Program-made: the position numbers and the translations under genes | NCBI GenBank assembly: GCA_028564705.1 | Contig: JAPXFQ010000127.1 | Location: 2,666,001-2,730,000 of the forward strand | Length of the DNA: 64,000 nucleotides | Source: Apricaphanius iberus | Taxonomy: Eukaryota > Chordata > Actinopteri > Cyprinodontiformes > Aphaniidae | Reading direction: 5' to 3' | Notes under the pieces: model-generated | What the model saw: the letters and a program-made list of their open reading frames with translations, nothing else | What the model was told of the DNA's origin: nothing | Databases searched by the model: none | Part shown: positions 1 through 13,059 of the stretch, in pieces | How positions within the stretch are numbered: the stretch's first letter is position 1 | Layout: every line of letters begins with the position of its first letter

Positions 1-430
1 TTTAGGTCCAAAGGTAATTACTTCCATTTTGTTTCTGTTCAACTGGAGAAAGTTATGGCACATCCACCCATTCATTTGACCTACGTTTGAATGGGTCCCA
101 TTGTCACATGGTGACATTCTAATGTAGAGCTGAGTATTATCTGCATAGTCATGGTAAATAGCCTTGTTAGCTACTTATTATAATAGTACCACGGCTATTC
201 AGATTATGTAGTATTAAATAGGAAGGCTCCAGGATGGAGCCTTGGGGCACCCCACATGTAACTTCTGTTTGCTCTGATGAAAGCATCAACACAGATATGT
301 CCTTGCTCTTTAGGTAAGACTCAAGTGCTGTACCAGTTAGTATGACCCAGCTCTCCAGTCATTTTAATAATATAACATGGTCACAGTGTCAAATAGTGCA
401 GTGATATGGGATCAGAACAATCATTCTCAT

Positions 431-472
431 CAGTGTATTGGATCAGAATGATCGTTCTGATCCAATACACTG
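431..472. repeat. Perfect 18-bp-stem hairpin
   Basis: The left arm 431-448 is the exact reverse complement of the right arm 455-472, with a 6-base loop (449-454). A degraded copy of one arm lies just upstream near 408-436, so the hairpin probably arose inside a repeat. It has no evident gene context. Confidence 0.8.
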
Positions 473-589
473 AGGTCCGACATTACCAGCACTGGTTTTT
501 CTGTAGTTCGTATTTAAGTGAATGTCATAGAAAACTTTGAGAAGGGCAGTCTCAGTGCTGTGCTAAGAATGGAAACCAGGCTAAAAAAT

Positions 590-725
590 GTCATAATAGC
601 TGATGAAGCCTCTTGGATAAGAGGTGAAACGTCTTCCAAGACAAATTACCAAGTCCAGTTGCGTTTGATTGAAATTTCCTTGAGATAAACATGACCTGGA
701 TGAATGAGAATATTCACAAGCCTGT
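590..725 (+). repeat. Interspersed repeat 3'-end fragment
   Basis: The stretch contains a phrase common at the end of a widespread fish interspersed repeat, in which a GAAGCCTCTTGGAT-like block is followed by a GTGAAACGTCTTC block and an AACATGACCTGGATGA block. I recognise it as a repeat but cannot place its superfamily with confidence. Confidence 0.45.
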
Positions 726-1075
726 CATAATAGCTGTTCATTGTTAGGAGGTTGTTTAGATGGTAAAGTGTTTGTGTTTGTAAGGCCCTTTATTTAGTCC
801 CTACGGTCCCCAAACCGCTTCACACTCCTTTCAGTCATTCATACACCCATTCACACACTGGTGATGCCGCTAGCCACAGCTGCCCTGGGGTGCACTGACA
901 GAGGCGAGGCTCCCTGACACTGGTGCCACTAAGGCCTCTGTCCACCACCAGTAGGCAAAAGGTGAAGTGTCTAGCCCAAGGACACAACGTCCGAGACACT
1001 CTGAGCTGGGGCTCCAACCAGCAACCCTCTGATTACAAGATGAACTCCAAACTCCTGAGCCATGGTTGCCCTATA
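725..1075 (-). repeat. tRNA-derived SINE (minus strand)
   Basis: On the minus strand this reads as a SINE. It begins with a tRNA-like head (GGCTCAGGAG near 1065, then a GAGGGTTGCTGGTT B-box-like word) and runs through a TGTCCTTGGGC block and a GCAGCTGTGGCTA block. It ends near 725-790 in the AAGCGGTTTGGGGACC tail. Related copies are at 4570-4870, 19472-19731 and 43655-43998. It is mutated and unlikely to be mobile. Confidence 0.75.
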
Positions 1076-2059
1076 ATTGTTGAAACACAGCTCTTTCAAT
1101 AATCTTGCTACTGAATGGAAGATTAGAGAGTGGCCTGTAGTTCTGTAGTACTGACTTGTTCATTCACTGTCACTGGATTGTTCTTTTTAGCAATGGTTTA
1201 ATAACTGCTGTTTTCAAAGCCTGGGGGAAGACACCTATCAAGACAACAGGAGGACATTTATTAATCTGATAGGCAAAAGCTATACAATTTGTTGTGTAAT
1301 GAAGACCATAAAATATAGGTGAGGTATGTTTTTTTTCTAATAAATTCTCAAAAAAGGGCTAATAATAATCTTTGTTAAACACAAGTCTAGCCGCAAACAC
1401 CTCAAAGTTTAGGTTGCAGGTTAGTTTCTAATATGCATATAAAATGTTGTACAAAAATTATAATTTGAAATGTTTATTGAGGTTATTTTAAATTTCACTA
1501 TGCATAACCGCAAATATGTTAATTTCAAGGTTTCATCTTGACCTGTGACGTAAGGCGGGGGGTCATATGCTGTGTGCTGGCTTTCTAGTTATCAAATCCT
1601 GCAGTTGTGTTATCAAGAGTCATTGTGTTCATTAGCTTTGGATTGTGATATTTTTTTCTTTCAAGTGGTAAATTACTGTGTTACTGTACAAATACCAGCC
1701 CTTTCTTTTTTTTGTTAGTATAACTTATATCTACAGTAGAAAATAAGATCTAAAGGTTTCACATCTACCTGTAAAAGAAAAATCAGTGTAATGTTTGGGG
1801 GCTTTGTATCGTTTCAAAAGAGACTATTGGTAACGTTTAGTTCATTTTAAACATTATATTTTGTATTCAGTGGTCTGTCCTATGTTGACTAGCAGATATT
1901 TGTGATGAGTGACTTTAATTATTAGTGCTACAACAAAGAAACATATTTTGTTGTGTTTTTATAAAAGACTCACTATAAATATTTAAATATAACTTTCAAT
2001 GCCTGGTTTGATACTTAAAAAAACACGGTTTCCAGCCGTATCTGCCTTGGTTTTCAAAG

Positions 2060-2130
2060 CGAATTTGCCATTACCAATATGGCGGAAGCGCAGACGTATT
2101 GTTTCTACAGGGGAACAAAAGCGATACTGT
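2060..2130 (+). promoter_or_regulatory. Probable cutc promoter core
   Basis: A CCAATATGGCGGAAGCG block at 2074-2090 combines a YY1-like AATATGGCGG word with an ETS-like GGAAG word. Both are common at TATA-less housekeeping promoters. It lies about 0.5 kb upstream of the cutc start codon. A possible non-coding first exon would end at the GTAAGA donor at 2509 and join the acceptor ending at 2580. The exact start of transcription is inferred. Confidence 0.4.
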
Positions 2131-2604
2131 TTCTTCGCGTTATTTCTGCATTAGTCCATTGCTAAAATGTAATTTTTTTGCCAAACTAATCTTCTAATCT
2201 AAAATTACAGCAAAAAAATACATTTTATTAAGTATGTTTTAAAAGCGTAATGGCGTTTCCGAGTGGGGTTCGTGGTAGTTTTTTCTGGCGTAACTCGCAT
2301 GGGCGGCCACACTCCAATTAGGGCGGATGGTAGCACACACTCAAAAAGAGCACCGCCCGTACAGTTAGAACTAGTGTTACATTCAACAATCCGGAAACTG
2401 GTCAGCTATTGTAGTGGCTGGCGCTCAATGAAACATGTCCTGACTCTAAATCGCTCCCAGAAAATTCATTTGGGTTCCATCTGTTGACTGGAAAAGGTGC
2501 TTGTGGTGGTAAGAGTTAACATGCTTTTAAACTTGTTTATAAACAAAAACTATAATGCATATATGTATATCCCTTAACAGCGTACCCCTACACTAAAATC
2601 CATT

Positions 2605-5600
2605 ATGGCACAGAGCATTTTAATGGAAGTGTGCGTGGACTCCGTGGAGTCTGCTGTCAATGCTGAACGAGGAGGTTGGTGAATTTTAGTGCTATTTGCT
2701 CTTCTTAATCTATTGCATTCAAAATGTCCTTCCTGCCTTAAAAGGTAGCTTTATGTAAAATTTAGGTCACAGGTTGCAAATTCTTAACTCCATTCAAGTG
2801 GTGTTTTTTTAAACGTGTCTCCATTATTTCTGACAGGCAATTTGCTTTAATAATGTCAAAAGTGAGTGTTCTTAATGTGCATAGTTGCTTTAATTCTAAA
2901 AGGTTAAAGCTTTGAAATTTCATTACGTGTTTTTATATCCTTATAGGTGCAGGTAGACTTGAGTTGTGTTCAAGTCTTCTGGAGGGAGGTCTCACTCCCA
3001 GTCTTGGTGAGGTGCAAAGGTCACAATCGTTATATATTTATTCTAGAAGCTCTGGAGCGAGCATCGCCACATAATCCAAAATTCTCTGCTTCTTGTTTGT
3101 TCTGATGCAGGTCTTCTACAAGTAGTAAAGCAGTATATTAAAATTCCCGTCTATGTAATGATACGGCCTCGCGGTGGGGACTTCCTGTATTTAGGCCAAG
3201 AAGTGGAGGTAATGAAGAAGGACATTGAGCTGATGAAGACAATAGGAGCTGATGGTATAGTGATAGGCGCCCTGACAGATGAGGGACTGGTGGATGCAGA
3301 TCTCTGCATGGAGCTAATAGGTACAGTCAATCTAAATAGTCTACACACCCTTTTTAAAATGATGGTCTGCTGATGTAGAAAAATAAGATCAGGATAAATA
3401 ATTTTAGAACATTTTCCACCTTTCTGACCTATTGACACAGTGTCAGATTGAAACAAAAATCAGTACGATTGCATACAGGTTCACACCAGCTGTATGCATA
3501 CAAGTATGCATCATTCTTGTATGTGTCATACTTGGCCATTAAAGCTGATTCTGAATAGAACTGACAACCACATTTAAATTCATGTTGCAGAATTTATACA
3601 AGTGCCTCAGATTAACGGCAAATAAAGTTTAGCTATTCCAATTGGCTTTTCCTGACATTTCCTAAGTCCCATCTCCCAGCATAAAACAATAAAAATTATA
3701 CAGAGCTTCTAAAGCACCAGAGGGACCTTGGGTATCAGTCAGGAGAGTACAAAATACATTTTTAGAGCATTATATATACCTTAGAACACAGTGAAAATAG
3801 TCATCTTTGAGTAGACAAAAGGTGGTGCCGGAGTACAATTCACCTAACCTGACTGGACAGCCTTTCAAAATTAATTTACCAATAAGAAAATTGATCAGGA
3901 AGTCTTTAAAGAGGCCAACAGTGAACATTAAATGGGCTATGGGAATTTATGGCAGTTTTATCCAGCTTTGTTGAGCATGTGACCATAATCTGCAATTTCC
4001 TGTGTCTGGCATGCAGAGTAAGTGGGTAAGATGGAAGCCCTTTTTCACAAAGAAAAACATAATTTTACTTGCCTGCCTAAGTATACTATATAGCACATTT
4101 GAAGTTTTCTAAATGCATGTAGCAAAATGTGTTACTGTCATCTGAAACCAGGGTTGAATTTATTGGCCATACATTCAAAATGTATATTGGGCCCAAAAAT
4201 ATTACTGCACATAAAAAGAAAACCACCATGCTGAAATACGGTGGTGGAAGGGTCATGCTTTGTAAGGTTTTCTTTCCGGTCGGAACTAGGGTCTTTTTTA
4301 AGGCGGAAGGTATTATCCTTATACCAGTTAGTGTTTGCATAAAACCTTCAGGATTTTGTTAGAATTAAGCACAATGACAAAAAACACACATCAAATCAAC
4401 AAAAATGGTCTCACCATAGCATGATTACAATTTTTTTTTAACCAAACCCGAATCTAACTGAAAATCTAGCGAGGCCTGAAGAAGGTCATGCACATGAGAT
4501 TCCCTCATATATTTAACAAATTTGGAACAGTTTTGCAAACAATGGTAGTTAACATGTGCCATGCTGATAGAGGCCCATCTGTGGCTGAGGAGGTTCAGAG
4601 GTTGCCTTGCAATCGGAGGGTTGCCCCCAGATCCATCTGTTGTTGTGTCCTTGGGCAAGACACTTAACCTACCGCCTACTGGTGTTGGCCAGAGGGGCCG
4701 ATGGCGCGATATGGCAGCCTCGCTCCTGTCAGTCTGCCCCAGGCCAGCTGTGGCTACAATTGTAGCTTGCTTCCACCAGTATGTGAATGTGAGAGTGAAT
4801 GAACAACGGAATTTGTAAAGCGTCTTTGAGTGTCCAAAAAAGCACTATATAAGTTTAATGGTTATTATTATTATCTTAAAAAAGATCCCAGTGATAAAAT
4901 TAAGCCTAAAATATTTTTTACTTGTTTGCTTGCTTTTTTGTTTTTAAATAAGTTGTGCAGGTATTTGTCGTGGAGATTTTTTTAAGATCACAAAACCATA
5001 GCATTTTAAATGTCTAAACCTTGACATTACACATTTCTATGGCAAAGAATACTTCTATTTATTCAACAAAGCCTTTCTTGATATGACACAACACAATACA
5101 AATACTTGAGGATGCGTCATGCACAGTAAATAATGCACTTTTAAAAATGTTTTCAAAACCGTTCTGAAACAGACACTCAATACCTCCCTGTTTTTAAATT
5201 GTGGTTGAATTTTTTTTTCCTTTGGAGTAGTTTCTTTGTCTGACGTTCTTAAGAAATGCCCTAATTCCCTTCACACCAAAAGACGTCTTCTGGGTCAAGA
5301 TTTTTTTTTTTTAAACAATTAGAATTGGAGAAAATTACAACTATTTATTTACTTATAACTACTGTCGTCTAAGAGTGCTGTATCAGGCATGTTATTACTG
5401 CTTAGTTAACTACAGCAAAAGCTATTGAAATATAGAGATAATGTGAAATTTTACACATAATATAATATCTTTTTTTTTTAGAAATGGTAAAGTTGATTGG
5501 AAAATCGTAGAGTCAAATACTGATTACTATGAATGTTTGCAGTATGCTTTCAGTGTGTGTGTTTTAAGACTTACTGCCAGACAAACTATGATAGGTCTAT

Positions 5601-8600
5601 GGACAGTTTTACAATTGCAGTCTGAATGACAAATAGATTGGGGCCATCCACACTTCTAGTTGGCAGTTTTGATGTTTTTCATCATCATTTCACGGGAACA
5701 GAGCCTGCACTCAGCTGATTCAGAGTTTTTTGTTCTCCCTCTGGATAAAATGGGTGTCATCTGTTTAAAGAAGGAATGAATAATACAATTGGGTAAGTTA
5801 TATTGTTAGAATCAAAAAATATGATTGAGGCAAATATTTGAGGTTCGAAATTTGTTAAAATCATCAGAAATGGCTATTTTCATCTTTATATTAAACTGCA
5901 TGTTGAATCAGCATTTTTTTGGATGTAGGTGTAAACTTTGTTCACTTTGACAACAATTAAGGACGGGCTTTTTTATCAGTCTAAATTGCTTTATTGGGGT
6001 ATAAAAACTCATCATAAAACTTTGAATACAGGGTTGCTGTAGCACAAATAACAGTCATGCAAAAATAAAATCATAGATTGTTCTATTTTTAACATCCATC
6101 CTTCTATTATCTATACCATTTATCTTATGTAGGGCTGTAGTCATCAGGTGAGAGATGAGGTACACTCTGGACAGGTCGCAGGTCAATTGCAGGACAGCTT
6201 AGAGACACACAACCACATACCTAAACGAAATTTAGAAATACCAGTTGACCTAATATTCATATTTTTTGACTGGGAGGACGGTGAGGTACCCGGAGAGAAC
6301 CCATGCATGCACAGGGAGAACATGCAAACTCCATGCAGAAAGATCCCAGGCCAGGATTCAAACCCGAGATGTTCTTGCAAGGTAGCAGTGCTACCAACTG
6401 TGCCACTTTACACCCCCTCTTTTTTTTCTACCATATTCTTTTTTTAATCTGTTTCAACAGGGTAGTGTAGGATGGGTTTATTTTTCTGAAGCATTAAAAG
6501 ACATAGTCACATGTAGAATTTTACCACTGAGAGTCTAGGATATTATTTTCCAAATCACAGAGATGGAGGCATGTTGGTCTTGGCTCTTTCTACATCATTG
6601 TACTACATCAGTATTTAATGTGCAGGATATGAGGTAAAATACATATCTCTAAGTTATTAAAACAAAAAAAGTCAACAACAATCCAATTAATATTCGAGAA
6701 CTTGCTAATTTGTCTGCTGCTAATTAGATGTTCTGTGCCTTTCTGTTCCCCAGCTGCTGCTCGTCCTCTGCCTTTGACCTTCCATCGAGGTAACCTTTAC
6801 ACACTTGATGCTCATTTAGGCTTTCCAAATGCTAAACGACTCCCAGGAGTCACACCTGAAGACGTATCACAGAACCTCAGTAGAATAGAGCACTCTTTAT
6901 TAAAATTTATAAAAACAAATAAAGCTTTCAGAATGAGTCTGATTTCTTCATATGAATGCTGTATTGATCTCGTTGCAGCTTTTGACATGACCCACAACCC
7001 ATCAGTTGCTCTGGAGACTCTGATATCATTAGGATTTGAGAGGGTGCTGACGAGTGGCGGTGACAGCACTGCTTTGGAGGGGCAGCCCGTTATTAAACGG
7101 CTCATTGATCAAGTATGTATTACAGAAGCACTTTTATTCTAAAGATTGTTTTTACATAACAGGTTATTAAAAAGATCCTACTGCAGAAAGATTGTCTTCA
7201 AATAGTATAGTGACATTCTAGGTCATTTCTTAACCTTGATATTTCCTAACCTATCCTATACGTAAAAGTGTGTTCCTTAGATCAATGCAGTTGTCTATCC
7301 TCCTCAAGACTGCCTTAATACACAGATGCAGTTCCTCTCTTTATTAGAGATGCTCATGCTTGTGGATGGTCATTTAATCAATGCTTATCAACTGAACCTG
7401 GTAGCTGCAATACCTTTAAATACCTTAAAATTGGACTTGTTTTTTCCACATGCGTTGTCTGCATTTATTTTCTGTTATTTGATAGAGCATCTGGGGAAGT
7501 GGCTAAATGTTTGGGTGATGGTAAAAAGTCTTTGCTCATCATCAAAGATAAAGTATCAATGGAAATATTACCAGTAATTATAAAACTGGTTTAATTGCTG
7601 GAATGACAATAAAGCTTGTTCCATTTATAATGGAGAAAGATATATTTTTAACTTGTCATATTTAAATAAAAACAAAAGTTATTTACATCCAATCGTCCTC
7701 ATCTTTTAAGATATGCTCGTCTCATTTTTGGTTGAATGAAAATAATTTCAGATTAAAATCTCCTTGTGATATGAATACTTTTGGGTTTAACTGAATGTAA
7801 GCAAGTTTTTTTTTTATCACTGATCCTATGCTCACTAAACTGTATAAATTATTTACTTCTGAGTCTTAAAAATAGCCATGTTATTAGTCAGTACCTTTAG
7901 GATTTTGGGAATGCAGATTCATGGCAAATTCTGCACGTCTTTAATACATGTTTGACTAGTTGCGATGCTTCTTCTCATCACCTTAAATATGATGCAGTCA
8001 CGTATCACATACACTTCCTGTTTCTTAGGTAAGAGGAACCAAGAGTAAAATATCCTGCATTTGCCAACAGAAATCACTGTCAAGTCCATTTCATACAGTT
8101 TCATCATCCTCTAGATTGTAGTGTAAGTAAATGATTTTGTACCACTTGCAATATTGTGGCCGAACACAAAAAAAATTAATCGACTGACAAACTTTTTAAA
8201 ATGTTTGGTGGCCACAGTGGCCTTTCATTGAACAGATATAGTACAGAAAAGGGGAGAGAAGAGGGAGCATGGATTTGGAGCATGTCTGTGACCAGTATGG
8301 CAGGTTACAGAAGCCTTCCAAAGAAGCGTTTTTGTGTCAACCACTAGTGCAGAAACATGATGCTGGGGCATTTCTGGAAAAAGACTCGTTCAGTGTCTTT
8401 GCGACTTCTGATCGTGTACATTTTTGAAATGTTCCCAGATTTATAAACTTTGGCTGCAGTGGCACTTGTCAGTTTCCATTTGGGCAGCAGATCACGGATT
8501 TCGCCTCCCGAACAACGTCAAGTTGTGATACTGTACGATGTTAAGATCACTAAAAAAATGTATGTACTAAGGGTCTGCTAGTACACCTAGTTGTATTCCA

Positions 8601-10734
8601 ATGTTTGGTTACGGAGCCGTCGGTCCGGTACACACACACACGGCAAGCTGTGATAAATGTTGATTTATTGAAATCGCACAGAATGACTTATAGGTAACAA
8701 GTTATACAATTAATTTCCAAAGGAAAAATTTTAGTTTAATTTTTTTTTTTTTTTTTTCTGAGAATATGCTGCTGGCAGATTTCATGCAAGTAAAGTTTAA
8801 TTTTGAATGTAATTAAAGCATTACCCATTTACACACAGAAAAACTCCCCCCCCCCCCACTATTTTACTGTACCGAAAATCAACCAAACCTAAATATATTC
8901 AGGGACACCTTCACCAGCTGATAGGCCCCAGGGCAGAGAGGTTCAGTAGCCCCCCCCCGATATCTGGAACAGATAGGAGTATGTAAAAAATCTTGACAGC
9001 AGCATTTGCGCAGAAAGAACATATGATTGCATAAGGAAGAGAATCAGAGTTGTTTATAGTAGTCCATTCAGATTTGGCTTTGTGGAAATTATGTTGCCAG
9101 AGATAGTGTGGTAGTAGAGAGTAGATATACTGTTAAAATACACGATTATGTACTCTTCACATTTAATGAGTATATTTTCTGTTTCCCAGTGCGAGTAGAC
9201 AGGAGAAGAGTTCTCTATATCATCTCTATAGTCCGTTTAGATCCACAAAAATGATAGCATTTGTCATCCACTGCATTTTATTTAGAAAAATTGCCTTTAT
9301 TTTCACAATTGACCGGATTGTCTTGGATGTCTTGGTATGACTTCCTGCCGGAATTGAAACGGATCACTTGTAGCTCGCGCAAAAAAAAAAAAAAAGACCA
9401 GACACCGTAACGATCGCTTTACAGCGCAAACCGGCCGCGTTTGGTGTGAGCCAAGCTTTAGGTTTGATGGGGACAAACCAGTTAATCATAAAAAGTAGTA
9501 TGGACATGTCCGTGGTTAAAATGATGCCTATGCCCATTATTTAAAATAGTGTTGAGTAAAATAGATTATGATGGGATTTTATTTTTATTTTCTGGTCAAA
9601 ATGAAAACAAAAAAGGCACTGAGCCTTAATTAGCTTACTGTATTTTTGCTATTTTTATTATTCCTTCCTGCATCATTTAATATTTTTATATAAATGCTCA
9701 GAATGCCAGGTTTAAATCAGTATGATGCATATACAAATCACTAAGGTTATGAGAGGATGGAAGGTGCAAAACTCAGTTTGGGTTCATGTTAGGTGGAAGC
9801 ATATGTTGTAGTAAGCAAAAGCAAAATACTGTCAGATCGAAGTTCTGCATTTAAACCACTTAAATTTTATTAGTTTTTTTCTTAAATTGTATAATGTTTA
9901 CTTTGACGTTTTTACGAATATTTGATACACTGCAGATTTTTGAATTTTAGAACACAGGGTTGCATTAATTGTTGTTCATCTCATGTTTAAAGTTGAGTGC
10001 TCTTCCAGAGCTTGTATGGCAATAAAAATCTTACTTTTAGAACTCAACATTTTTTTATGGATACAATATTTTTTTTTTGGATTTGGTGAAAAATAAAAGA
10101 ATATCACAAATACAAAACACAACTTTTGTTTCAACTTTTCACAAGTGCTGATACAAAATCACACATTTTAATTTTCTATTATCACAAAAAAGTGCAGCAA
10201 AATCCTGAAGGGACTGAGTGATACTCTTAGGATCAATCTAACTTTGTCATCTGCTCTTACAGGCTAAAGGAAGAATAATTGTAATGCCAGGTTAGTAACC
10301 ACAATTTTCTTGCTTAGCTTTTTACAAATTAATAAATGAATGAATGAATTAATTAAATATTTGTTTTCTTCATTTATTCAAATTACAGGAGGGGGTATTA
10401 CAGAGAGCAACCTGCAGAGAATATTGGAGGGGACAGGAGCTGAGGAGTTTCACTGTTCGGCGAGGTCCAGCAGAGACTCTGCAATGAAATTCAGGTCTGC
10501 GTCATAACCAGCCCAAAATGATGCTCACATGAAATGTGTTTTATCACACTTAAAATGATTGCTAATAACTTAAAATGCAAAGGCTTCTGTTGGTTACATT
10601 TTTCTGAAACATTTATGTGCAGGAACACCTGTGTGACAATGGGAGCTACAATCTCAGCGCCCGAATATAACCTGAAGGTGGCAGATGTGTGCAAAGTCCG
10701 GAATCTCAATGCAATCGCCAAAAATACCTTGTGA
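2605..10734 (+). CDS. cutc: CutC-family copper homeostasis protein
   Basis: This is the vertebrate CUTC protein, a cytosolic TIM-barrel protein that binds Cu(I) and is linked to copper handling; its precise reaction is unsettled. Coding exons are 2605-2674, 2947-3006, 3111-3320, 6754-6789, 6979-7112, 10263-10290, 10389-10494 and 10623-10734, counting the short 2605-2674 piece as exon 1; that is eight segments. Every junction keeps phase and has GT/AG ends, and the total is 756 nt (251 aa). Recognisable blocks are MEVCVDSVESAVNAERGG at the N-terminus, VMIRPRGGDFLY near residue 60, LTFHR plus AFDM, GFERVLTSGGDS, VMPGGGI, and the C-terminal VRNLNAIAKNT. Human CUTC is a little longer at the N-terminus. 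The ATG at 2605 is preceded in frame by a TGA at 2485-2487 once the putative 5'UTR intron is removed. Intron 4 (6790-6978) is a multiple of three with no in-frame stop. The next gene downstream is abcc2, as in tetrapods. Confidence 0.95.
4110..4560 (+). mobile_element. Tc1/mariner transposase remnant
   Basis: In cutc intron 3, the + strand near 4129-4362 reads like the middle of a Tc1 transposase: an ETRVEFIGH-like catalytic-strand block followed by a KYGGGRVMLCKVFFPVGTR block. Further weak similarity continues to about 4550 through a region with stops. No terminal repeats are visible. It is a decayed fragment. Confidence 0.55.
4570..4870 (+). repeat. tRNA-derived SINE (plus strand)
   Basis: In cutc intron 3. 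The head carries CTTGCAATCGGAGGGTTG, then a TGTCCTTGGGCAAGACACTT block, a CAGCTGTGGCTACAATTGTAG block, and the tail GTAAAGCGTCTTTGAG...AGCACTATATAAG followed by a short (TTA)n run. It is the same family as the copies at 725-1075, 19472-19731 and 43655-43998. Confidence 0.8.
6085..6412 (+). repeat. Teleost interspersed repeat
   Basis: Begins with an ACATCCATCC run. It contains the GGTACACTCTGGACAGGTCG block, a CATATTTTTTGACTGGGAGG block, a GGGAGAACATGCAAACTCCA block and a closing GGTAGCAGTGCTACCAACTG block. The same order recurs at 22800-23112, 34375-34605 and 38088-38660. It is a common fish repeat whose class I cannot assign with certainty. It lies in cutc intron 3, upstream of exon 4. Confidence 0.75.
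7113..10262 (+). other. cutc intron 5, no recognised genes
   Basis: A 3.15-kb intron. I see only low-complexity runs, such as a poly-T at about 8742-8757 and a poly-C at about 8846-8858, and no convincing coding or RNA gene. Short open frames here have no recognisable family. Confidence 0.6.
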
Positions 10735-11221
10735 TGCCTCAAAAATAAGGACATTTATATTCATACGTCAGTTTCTAAATGCCCTCAGCGTTGGTTTTAT
10801 TGTATCCAAGCATTAAGCATTGAAACAGTCTGGGTATTTTTGCAGCTCAGGGAGAGCACTGCTGTCTTACATGCTGTCTATGAAAGTTTATGACTGAACT
10901 GAAAGTTATGGAGTGTGTTTGAACATGAAGTTCTAGGATGTCAAACACAAACGGAATATAACAGCATTAAAAGACGACAAAGGAGCAGGAGCACGCAACT
11001 ACTAAAGAACATTTAAAACGTGTTTCATACAAACAAAAAATCCTATTGAAAATAGCCATTGCTATGTTGGAATTGTTTTTTCTTTTGCTGTTTTCTTGTT
11101 TTAATTAGATTTATTTTTTTCTGTATTTTCTCATTTGATACCATTGTGTATTACAGTATTGAAACATTTTTTGTGCTATTATGTTTTCAAACTTTGGAAT
11201 CTCTGTGTTGATTTCTGGAGT

Positions 11222-11227
11222 AATAAA
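11222..11227 (+). other. cutc polyadenylation signal
   Basis: A canonical AATAAA lies about 490 nt after the cutc stop codon, within TAATAAAAGCG. It is the first strong signal downstream, so the 3'UTR probably ends near 11245. Confidence 0.6.
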
Positions 11228-12441
11228 AGCGATCAGAGCTCTTGATCTCAGAAAGATATATTCTGTGTATTTCAATTCAGTTTATTTATCAAAGCACCAA
11301 TTCTCAACATGTCATCTGAATGCACTTCAGGTAAATTAAATGTATTATTCAAAATATGAACACATTTGTATGGATAGGATGAATTTTGACGAGATTTGAG
11401 AACCAAGTTTTTGTTTTCTGTCACAAGGTGGAGGACTAACATGAGGTGTGTATTCTTGGAACTATAATACTGATTGGTTTAGAGAAAAAGGAAAAAAAAA
11501 CTTTTCATGTTTTAAGCACACACTGACTTTTACAGAGGAGCAACAAACATTTACATGTACAATGTACACATTCCGTTTACACCAATAAACCCTAAGGTCA
11601 CACAATAAAAAATGACTTTAGGGATGTATAAAGTGTTCAAAATCAATCTGGTGACAATGCTGTTGATAAGTACAGAACTAAATTGAGATATAAAATCTTC
11701 CTATGCTATTACGGTTTCCAGTTCCTATACGCAGCAAAAACCCTAAAAAATATATATCTTTAAGCACTCTCTTGTTGTCCACAGCATAGTTATATTTTGA
11801 ACAGTGAGTATAGTATTTCTTAGTACGGCGTCACGTTGCTGTCCTGAGCAGCAGGAATATTGAGTCAGCATGACTGTGCTTGTGAAATTAGAAAATGTTT
11901 AATGATTAACCGTGACACGGTAGGAGTCATCTCTTTCAGGGCCATAATAGATCAGAAAACCCCCTTAAACACATGATCTAATCCCAATGAAGTTAAATAC
12001 TTAAATATGCTTCCCAACCAACAGAGCTAACTAATTGGTAATAAATATTAAATTGATTTGTATTAAATGAAATCTGTTAGGGTTGTTTTTGTGTACTGAG
12101 TTGTTTATTATCTCTGATAACACCAGTACCAGTCAGAAGCGGATATTGAGCTAATGGTAGCAGTGATTGATTTGGATTTTTTTTTATTGCTTTTATTTCC
12201 GGAAAGAAAATTCACCTATAACAACAGTACATGTTCACGTGAACCTTGATACTACAAAAAAACAAATGAGTTGGGATTTAGCAAATACAAAACCCTCTCA
12301 ATTCTATGATTAGGAAAATGTTTCTTTTAAATAAGTTTATATTAATACTAGTTATTATAATAATAAACAAAACATTTCAGATTCTGTTGATTAGTCCAAA
12401 ACAACTGAAAGGTTTCAAGTTTTGGATCCGGTGCATTTTCC

Positions 12442-12474
12442 AATCACGACATGTGAAAAGCTCATGTCGTGATT
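12442..12474. repeat. Perfect 12-bp-stem hairpin
   Basis: The arms AATCACGACATG (12442-12453) and CATGTCGTGATT (12463-12474) pair perfectly around a 9-base loop. It is intergenic with no T-rich run directly after it, and its function is unknown. Confidence 0.7.
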
Positions 12475-13059
12475 TTCAGTTTATTATAATTATTATAATT
12501 TATTATAAGTTTGTTTATTTGCCATGAATATTCTTTACTGTTGTGTTATGTATCCTGGAGTTATTGTCTTGCTTCTCGACTTTTGTTTGAGCTCATTGTT
12601 TCATGTACAGATGAAATAGCGTTTCCTTCCAGAGAAGCAGTTCTCTTCGCAATTTTCTTTTGTTTCCAATTTTCTTAGAAACAATTCCCCGCCTTTTAGG
12701 TTTTTTCATGTAATTTGGTAGAAAGAGCAATGTTATGATCAATTAAAATGTTCTACTCATAGTGACTTCATGCGTAGATAAAAAACTTTTTGGGATCCCC
12801 AAAAACGGATTGCCGGATGAGCAGAAAACAATCCTTTGCAGATTAATCGTGCTTGTTGGGGACTCCTAGTAAAAGTCGGATTAGTTTTGGGTTTTAAACA
12901 TTTGTGCAGAATCTTTTTGACTGCTGAAGTTAGGCTCTTTAGTTTTTCTAAATTCTTATAAATGTTCATTTTTTTGAGGCATAACACATTGCCCTTGGCC
13001 TTCAGCAGACTGTGTATATTTTTCCTTCTTGAGAAGTTGTATAGAATATAAATTCATTC

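Larger units (their letters stand above)
1..2070. other. Upstream spacer with old repeats
   Basis: I see no coding exon on either strand in this stretch. It holds old repeat-like sequence (about 1-400 and 1080-1380), a perfect hairpin at 431-472, a repeat tail near 590-725 that resembles a widespread fish interspersed repeat, and a SINE at about 725-1075. In mammals COX15 starts head-to-head with CUTC. No COX15-like first exon is visible on the minus strand here, though a short first exon could escape notice. The family assignment of the repeat stretches is from memory of fish genomes and is uncertain. Confidence 0.5.

Noticed and set aside
2263..2487. A 74-residue open frame upstream of cutc
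   Set aside because: It ends in a stop before the putative splice donor, has no known family and sits where a 5'UTR exon is expected.
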